A DNA stretch of 64,000 nt from Agrococcus carbonis (GTDB lineage: Bacteria; Actinomycetota; Actinomycetes; Actinomycetales; Microbacteriaceae), in the NCBI RefSeq assembly GCF_900104705.1, contig NZ_LT629734.1:434001-498000 (forward strand). Reading direction: 5' to 3'. This document shows positions 59,070 through 64,000 of this stretch, piece after piece. Under the pieces are notes generated by a model that saw only the letters and a list, made by a program, of their open reading frames with translations, had not been told where the DNA came from and did not search any database. Both the position numbers and the translations under genes were made by a program. How positions within the stretch are numbered: position 1 is the first letter of the stretch; each line of letters begins with the position of its first letter.

Positions 59070-60341
59070 TTGACGACGTATCAGATCTTCGAGATCGCCT
59101 CGATGGCGGTCCTGGTCGCCATCCTCATCTTCGACCTCCTCATCGTGGTCAAGCGGCCGCACGTGCCCTCCATGAAGGAGGCGACCGTCTGGGTCGGCAT
59201 CTACGTGTCGCTCGCGCTCGTCTTCGCGGGCGTCCTCTGGCTCATCGGCGACGGCGTGAAGGCCGGCGAGTTCGTCACCGGCTGGCTGCTCGAGTACTCG
59301 CTCTCGGTCGACAACCTCTTCGTCTTCATCATCATCCTGAGCCGCTTCGCGGTGCCGAAGGAGATGCAGCAGCGAGTGCTGATGATCGGCATCCTGATCG
59401 CGATCGTGCTGCGCGGCATCTTCATCGTCGTCGGCGTGCAGCTCGTCGAGTCGCTGTCGTGGCTCTTCTACATCTTCGGCGCCTACCTCGTGTTCGTCGC
59501 CTGGAAGCAGGCCTTCGGCAGCGAGGACGAAGCGGGCGAGAAGGACAACTTCCTCATCCGCGCGCTCAAGCGCCGCGTCAACTTCACCGACCGCTGGGTG
59601 GGCGGCAAGACCCGCATCGAGATCGACGGCACGCGCTACTTCACGCCGTTCCTGCTGGTGATCCTCGCGCTCGGCATGACCGACCTGCTCTTCGCGATCG
59701 ACTCGATCCCAGCGATCTTCTCGATCACGACCGACCCGTTCCTCGTCTTCGCCTGCAACATCTTCGCCCTGATGGGCCTCCGCCAGCTCTACTTCCTGCT
59801 CGGCGGCCTGCTCGACCGCCTGGTCTACCTGCACTACGGCATCGCGGCGATCCTCGGCTTCATCGGCGTGAAGCTCGTCTTCCACGCCATGGAGGCGAAC
59901 GACCTGCCGTTCATCAACGGCGGCGAGCCGATCACGTGGGTGCCGCACATCGAGACCTGGCACTCGCTGCTCGTCATCCTCGTCTCGATGGTCGTCGCGA
60001 CGGTCGCCTCGCTCATCAAGCTGCGCGTCGACGCGAAGCGCACCGGCGACGTCTCGCTCCACATCGGCCCGGCCGAGGCCGAGCTCGGCGCCGACGGCCA
60101 CTACCACATCGTCGACGCGATGGGCACGGCGTTCTACCGCCCGCTGCGCGTCGAGCACACCGACGCCGGCACCCTCCAGGTCGTCGACGCGACCGGCAAG
60201 GAGGCGCCCGCCGCCGACTTCGCCGAGGACGTGCTGCGCGAGGCCGCGCGCGAGGACATGGACCCGGAGGACCTCGACGAGGTGCGCCGGCGCCTCCGCG
60301 AGGGCCGCGAGTTCGACGAGCGCGGCGACCGGCAGGTCTGA
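59070..60341 (+). CDS. TerC/Alx-family membrane protein, Mn-riboswitch controlled
   Basis: 423 residues from TTG at 59070. Seven to eight membrane helices; the family motifs EYSLSVDNLFVF and DLLFAIDSIPAIF carry the acidic residues thought to bind metal. A C-terminal cytosolic domain of about 90 residues is Asp/Glu-rich. Members such as Alx export Mn2+ or handle metals during secretion. The TTG start fits a GAGAGG 8 nt upstream, and gives the normal TTYQIFEIASMAVL N-terminus. The leader holds a yybP-ykoY element, so metal control is likely. Confidence 0.92.
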   Translation: MTTYQIFEIASMAVLVAILIFDLLIVVKRPHVPSMKEATVWVGIYVSLALVFAGVLWLIGDGVKAGEFVTGWLLEYSLSVDNLFVFIIILSRFAVPKEMQQRVLMIGILIAIVLRGIFIVVGVQLVESLSWLFYIFGAYLVFVAWKQAFGSEDEAGEKDNFLIRALKRRVNFTDRWVGGKTRIEIDGTRYFTPFLLVILALGMTDLLFAIDSIPAIFSITTDPFLVFACNIFALMGLRQLYFLLGGLLDRLVYLHYGIAAILGFIGVKLVFHAMEANDLPFINGGEPITWVPHIETWHSLLVILVSMVVATVASLIKLRVDAKRTGDVSLHIGPAEAELGADGHYHIVDAMGTAFYRPLRVEHTDAGTLQVVDATGKEAPAADFAEDVLREAAREDMDPEDLDEVRRRLREGREFDERGDRQV

Positions 60342-60345
60342 GCGC

Positions 60346-61209
60346 ATGACCGGGGCGCCCGGCATCCTCGCGTGGCTCGCGCCGCGCGCGGTGCCGGGCG
60401 TCGAGGTCGTCTCTCCCGCGGGCTACCGGCGCGCCCTCCCCGGGCCCCGGGTCGCGGGCGTCGTCGTCGACGGCGAGGCCGCGTCCACCGACGACGCCGA
60501 CCTCGCGCGGCTGTTCGACCTCGGCGGCGACGCTCCCGGCACACCACGGGGTGCGGATGCGCGGCGCGCGGCCGACGAGCAGGTCGCCTGGGCGGCGGCA
60601 CGGCACGGCGCTCCCCTGCTCGCCGACGCGATCGCACGGAGCCCCGCGCTCGCGCAGCCCGGGTGCGCCGACGCGCACGAGATGCTCGTGCGGGCGATCG
60701 TCGGGCAGCAGATCACGGTCGCCGCCGCGACCCTGCAGCTCGGGCTGCTCGCCGCGCTCGGCGACCCGCTCCCGGCCGCGCTCGTCGAAGACGGCATCGA
60801 CCGCTGCTTCCCGACCATGGCGCAGGTCGCCGACGGCGCCGACGTGCTGCGCGGCCCCGCCGCGAAGACCGCGGCGGTGCGCCGGGCGGCGGAGGCGGTC
60901 GCGACGGGAGCGATCGTCCTCCCCGCAACCGGCATCGGCCCCGCATCCGACCTCGAGACCATGCGCGTGCGGCTGCTCGAGCTCAAGGGCATCGGGCCGT
61001 GGACGGTCGGCTACCTCTCGCTGCGGCTCGGCGATCCCGACGTGCTGCTCATGGGCGACGTCGCGGTGCGGAAGGGTGCGCGGCACCTCGGGATCGCCGA
61101 CCTCGCGGCACTCGCCGCCGACTGCGCGGGCCACCGCTCGTCGCTCATGCTGCGGTGCTGGGCGGCGGCCGCGGCGCCCTCCCCGCGGCTCAGCACGTCG
61201 TCACGGTGA
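60346..61209 (+). CDS. AlkA-type DNA-3-methyladenine glycosylase
   Basis: 287 residues. It removes alkylated bases from DNA. The HhH-GPD core has MLVRAIVGQQITVAAATL, the hairpin LKGIGPWTVGYLSLR and the catalytic Asp in LLMGDVAVRKGARHL (near residue 245). The N-terminal about 95 residues are a shortened AlkA-N-like beta domain, and no Ada domain is fused. It lies 4 nt behind the TerC gene, so it may be read with it, but no common function is evident. Its 3' end overlaps the next gene by 20 bp on the opposite strand. Confidence 0.85.
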   Translation: MTGAPGILAWLAPRAVPGVEVVSPAGYRRALPGPRVAGVVVDGEAASTDDADLARLFDLGGDAPGTPRGADARRAADEQVAWAAARHGAPLLADAIARSPALAQPGCADAHEMLVRAIVGQQITVAAATLQLGLLAALGDPLPAALVEDGIDRCFPTMAQVADGADVLRGPAAKTAAVRRAAEAVATGAIVLPATGIGPASDLETMRVRLLELKGIGPWTVGYLSLRLGDPDVLLMGDVAVRKGARHLGIADLAALAADCAGHRSSLMLRCWAAAAAPSPRLSTSSR

Positions 61210-62308
61210 CCGTGAACTTCGCGTTCCGGCTCACCTGCCGCGTGGCGCCGACGCGCTCGAGCAGCGGCCGGTAGCCGAGCGGGCTGTTCCACACGCACCA
61301 CAGCTCGCCGCCGGGCGCGAGCGCGCGGCCCGCGTCGGCGATGAGCCGCTCGGCGATGCCGGTGTGCACGGCGGCGCCGACGTGGAACGGCGGGTTGAGC
61401 AGGATGAGCCCCGCCGATCGATCCGGCACGCCCTCGAGGCCGTCGGCCTGCAGGGCCTCGACGCGGTCGGCGACGCCGTTCGCCTCGGCGCTCGCGCGGG
61501 TCGAGGCGACGGCGGCCGCCGAGGCGTCGGTCGCGAGCACCCGCACGCCGGGGCGGGCGAGCGCGAGCGCGATGCCGAGCACCCCCGTGCCGCACGCGAG
61601 GTCGATCGCGTGCGTCGCATCCGCCATCTCGTCGAGGTGCGCGAGCAGCGTCTGCGCGCCGATGTCGATCGACGTGCCCGCGAACGCCGCGCCGTGCGCG
61701 ACGACCTCCTGCTCGCGACCGCGCACGACGTGGCGGCGGGCGCGCGGCCAGCTGATGCCCGGGCGCAGCGGCCCCTCGGCGTGGAGCACGCGGGACTTCC
61801 GCCACCCGAGGCTCGCGTGCACGTAGCGGAACGAGCGGCCGAGCAGCGCATTCATGCTCATCGTCATGTGCTTGACGCGGCCGCCCGCCACGACGCGCAC
61901 GCCCTCGTCGGCGTGCGTCGCGACGAGCTCGGCGATCTCGTCGAGCTCGTCGAGCGAGCGGGGCAGCTGCAGCAGCACGAGCCTCGCGCCCTCGACGAGG
62001 GATGCGTCGAGGGCGTGGTGCTCGTAGCCCGACATGCCCAGCTCGGCGGCGTTCGCGTCGAGGGCGCGCTCGCCGACGATCGAGTCCTGGTGCACGCGGA
62101 CCCGCTCAGCCCCGGCCGCGAGCGCGCCGAGGGTGAGGGCGCCGTGCCGGTCGCCGATGACGACGACGTCGGCCGGGAGGCTGCCGCCGACCGCTTTCGC
62201 CGCCTCGTCGAGGATGAGCGCGTCGGAGGCGTCGTGCGCCTGCAGCGCGTCGTCCTCGACGTCGGGCCGGCGGCGGAGGCGCGCGAACAGCGCGTCGCGA
62301 TCGTTCAC
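61190..62308 (-). CDS. RsmC/RlmG-like rRNA guanine methyltransferase
   Basis: 372 residues. Tandem methyltransferase-like domains: an inactive N-terminal copy (VVVIGDRHGALTLGALAAG) and a C-terminal catalytic one with IDLACGTGVLGIALALARP and the base-flipping motif LLNPPFHVGAAVHTG. This is the RlmG/RsmC pattern for N2-methylation of rRNA guanine. Which rRNA site is unclear from sequence. The start GTG has GGAGG-like bases just upstream. It is divergent from the FAD oxidase over 166 bp containing a tandem repeat. Confidence 0.87.
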   Translation of the reverse strand: MNDRDALFARLRRRPDVEDDALQAHDASDALILDEAAKAVGGSLPADVVVIGDRHGALTLGALAAGAERVRVHQDSIVGERALDANAAELGMSGYEHHALDASLVEGARLVLLQLPRSLDELDEIAELVATHADEGVRVVAGGRVKHMTMSMNALLGRSFRYVHASLGWRKSRVLHAEGPLRPGISWPRARRHVVRGREQEVVAHGAAFAGTSIDIGAQTLLAHLDEMADATHAIDLACGTGVLGIALALARPGVRVLATDASAAAVASTRASAEANGVADRVEALQADGLEGVPDRSAGLILLNPPFHVGAAVHTGIAERLIADAGRALAPGGELWCVWNSPLGYRPLLERVGATRQVSRNAKFTVTVTTC

Positions 62309-62334
62309 GCCTCCATGCTCCCACTCACGCGCAG

Positions 62335-62441
62335 TGCGCTCTGGCGCTCGCGAGCGGTGCGCTCTGGCCGCCCGCGCGCTGGGCGCTCTGGTGCGCTCGC
62401 GCGCTGTGCGCTCTGGTGCGCTCCCGCGCTGTGCGCTCTGG
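62335..62441. repeat. Five direct repeats of (T/G)GCGCTCTGG, about 24-bp period
   Basis: Copies start at 62335, 62358, 62382, 62407 and 62432, spacings 23-25 bp, with GC-rich spacers. The block is in the divergent region of the methyltransferase and FAD-oxidase genes, 33 nt before the FAD oxidase start. It could be a set of operator sites or a simple unstable repeat. Confidence 0.75.
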
Positions 62442-62474
62442 TGCGCCCGCCCGCGCAGGAGTACCTTCGCGCGC

Positions 62475-63878
62475 GTGACCGCGCATCGCGCCGCGACCGG
62501 CGCCCGCCCCGACCTCTCCGCCCTCCCCGCGGCCCTCGACGGCCTCGTGACGCTCCCCGGCGACGCCGACTACGACGCCGAGCGCCTCCCCTGGAACCTC
62601 GCGGTCGACCAGCGGCCCGCCGCGATCGCGCACCCCGCCCACGTCGACGACCTGCGCGCGATCCTCGCCGCCGCGCGCGACAGCGGGGCGACCGTCGCGG
62701 TGCAGCCGAGCGGGCACGGGGCGGGCGGCCCCCGCGCCGGCGGTGGCGATGCCGGCGGCGCGCTCGAGGGCGCGATCCTCGTGCGCACGGGCGCATTCGA
62801 CCGGCTCGAGATCGATGCGGATGCGCGCACGGCCGTCATCGGGGCGGGCGTCCGGTGGGGCGCGGTCATCGAGGCGCTCGACGGCTCCGGGCTCGCCGTG
62901 CCCTCCGGCACGAACCGAGGCGTGAGCGCCGCCGGCTACACCCTCGGCGGCGGCCACTCGTGGCTGAGCCGCTCGGCGGGCCTCGGCGCGCAGTCGCTGC
63001 GAGCCGCATGGATCGTGCGGCCGGACGGCACGCACGAGCGCGTCGACGACGCATCCGATCCCGACACCATGTGGGCGCTGCGGGGCGCGGGCGGCACCGT
63101 GGGCGTCGTGACGGCGCTCGCGCTCGACCTCATCGAGGCGCCGACGCTCTGGGGCGGGGCGATGATGTTCGCCGTCGAGGACGGCCCGGCGGTGCTGCGC
63201 GCGCTCGCCGAGCTCGCCGACGAGGCGCCCGCCGGGCTCAACGTCTTCGTGTCGTCGATGCGGATGCCGGATGCGCCGATGGTGCCGGCCGAGGTGCGCG
63301 GCACGAGCTTCGTCGCGGTCGAGGCAGTCGCGCTGTCGGAGGCTGACCTCGGTGCGCTCGACGCCGTGCGGGCGGCCGCCGAGCCGCGGCAGGGGCGCAT
63401 GGGGCCGACGTCGCAGGCGGCGATCGCGGCGGCGTCGATGGAGCCGACCGACCCGTCGCCGAGCCGCGGCGGCTCGATCGCGCTCGAGCGGCTCGACGAG
63501 GCGATGATCGACGCGCTCTTCGACTTCCACGCCCGGCCCGAGCAGGCGCCGCTCGTCGGCGTGACCTTGCGCATGCTCGGCGGCGCGCTCGACGATCCGC
63601 GGCGGCCGGGGTTCGCGACGCTCGAGGGCGCGCGCTGGCTGTCGATGGCGCTCGCGCCGATGTTCCCCGGCGCGCCGCCCGAGCCGGGCGCGGCGAGCCT
63701 CGCAGGGCTGGATGCGCTGCTGCGGCCAGGTGCATCGGCGCGCCTGCTCCCCACGTTCCTCGAGGAGCACGACACGCTCGAGCGCTGCGGCACGGCCGAG
63801 GCGCTCGAGCGGTTGCGCGCGATCCGGGCGGCAGCCGACCCGGACGGCGTGCTGCACGAGGGGCGGCTGCCGCGCTGA
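62475..63878 (+). CDS. FAD-linked oxidase (BBE/PCMH-type)
   Basis: 467 residues. The PCMH FAD-binding domain has AVQPSGHGAGG (the His position used for covalent FAD in relatives), TAVIGAGVRWGAVIEAL, and GVSAAGYTLGGGHSWLSRSAGLGAQS split over two motifs. The C-terminal substrate domain lacks a clear BBE Cys, and no signal peptide is seen. It probably oxidises a sugar, alcohol or secondary metabolite. The GTG is 7 nt behind TACCTT (62462-62467), which again suggests a leaderless mRNA. Confidence 0.83.
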   Translation: MTAHRAATGARPDLSALPAALDGLVTLPGDADYDAERLPWNLAVDQRPAAIAHPAHVDDLRAILAAARDSGATVAVQPSGHGAGGPRAGGGDAGGALEGAILVRTGAFDRLEIDADARTAVIGAGVRWGAVIEALDGSGLAVPSGTNRGVSAAGYTLGGGHSWLSRSAGLGAQSLRAAWIVRPDGTHERVDDASDPDTMWALRGAGGTVGVVTALALDLIEAPTLWGGAMMFAVEDGPAVLRALAELADEAPAGLNVFVSSMRMPDAPMVPAEVRGTSFVAVEAVALSEADLGALDAVRAAAEPRQGRMGPTSQAAIAAASMEPTDPSPSRGGSIALERLDEAMIDALFDFHARPEQAPLVGVTLRMLGGALDDPRRPGFATLEGARWLSMALAPMFPGAPPEPGAASLAGLDALLRPGASARLLPTFLEEHDTLERCGTAEALERLRAIRAAADPDGVLHEGRLPR

Positions 63879-63972
63879 AGGACCGCCGGCAGCGCCGGCC
63901 GCGCGGCCCGGACGTGCGAGTCGCGCGAAAGGTTGGGCTGTGATCGCGCCTGCCCGCGCCTACCGTGAGGCC

Positions 63973-64000
63973 ATGAGCCGTCCTCTCCCGCGCATCCGCG
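63973..64000 (+). CDS. Start of a further gene, cut by the window end
   Basis: ATG at 63973 opens MSRPLPRIR and runs out of the window. TACCGT at 63961-63966 lies 6 nt upstream, the spacing seen at many starts here. Nothing can be said about the product. Confidence 0.35.

Noticed and set aside
62335..62441. Direct repeats as a replication or plasmid origin
   Set aside because: There is no AT-rich region, no rep gene and no DnaA-box cluster. The surroundings are ordinary chromosome.

Overview
The window is about 70-75% GC by eye, with actinobacterial gene content. DUF3097, DUF2469, F420-dependent LLM oxidoreductases, GlgE, an Rv2578c-type radical SAM protein and many starts directly behind a TANNNT box all point to a member of the Microbacteriaceae (Agrococcus or a relative is possible, but this is inference). 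It reads as core chromosome. I see no tRNA, rRNA, CRISPR array, transposase or prophage.

Layout. 1-3.7 kb: the end of an SGNH hydrolase, DUF3097 and two F420-type LLM oxidoreductases. 3.7-8.6 kb: a GlsB-type membrane protein, gatCAB and a YdcF protein. 8.6-18.5 kb: an SOS-boxed radical SAM gene, an alpha/beta hydrolase, an APH-fold kinase, an AAA ATPase coupled to ligA, two small membrane proteins, and cysteine desulfurase with mnmA. 18.5-27.4 kb: an alpha-glucan block, glgX convergent with glgP, and glgE-glgB. 27.7-33.3 kb: a thioredoxin-fold/TPR protein, a large membrane protein with an internal lipobox, an AI-2E transporter, a lytic-transglycosylase-like secreted protein and a DivIVA-repeat protein. 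33.3-37.5 kb: rpsB-tsf and pyrH-frr-cdsA. 37.7-44.2 kb: an M23-like gene with a disturbed end, xerC, a metallophosphoesterase, an acyltransferase, dprA-comM-yraN and DUF2469. 44.3-51.1 kb: a VWA protein, lepB-rnhB, rplS and rpsP-khpA-rimM-trmD. 51.2-64 kb: a frameshifted YbdK ligase, a third LLM enzyme, a double GNAT protein, ffh, a degenerate AMP-binding protein, ftsY, a Mn-riboswitch-led TerC, an AlkA-type glycosylase, an RsmC/RlmG-like methyltransferase and an FAD oxidase.

How the genes work together. The 34-51 kb part is translation, ribosome maturation and secretion housekeeping, and ffh, ftsY and lepB supply the secretion route. The glg block makes and degrades branched alpha-glucan through the GlgE route. 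Csd and MnmA form a tRNA thiolation pair. GatCAB makes Gln/Asn-tRNA by transamidation.

The most distinctive features are not genes. A family of hairpin repeats (13 units at five loci) has an inner stem that changes in both arms together, and four of its five loci separate convergent genes. About 20 genes have a TANNNT box 6-8 nt before the start codon, including one pair that shares an overlapping symmetric -10. There is a perfect LexA box over a start region, a yybP-ykoY leader, and two genes with apparent indels.
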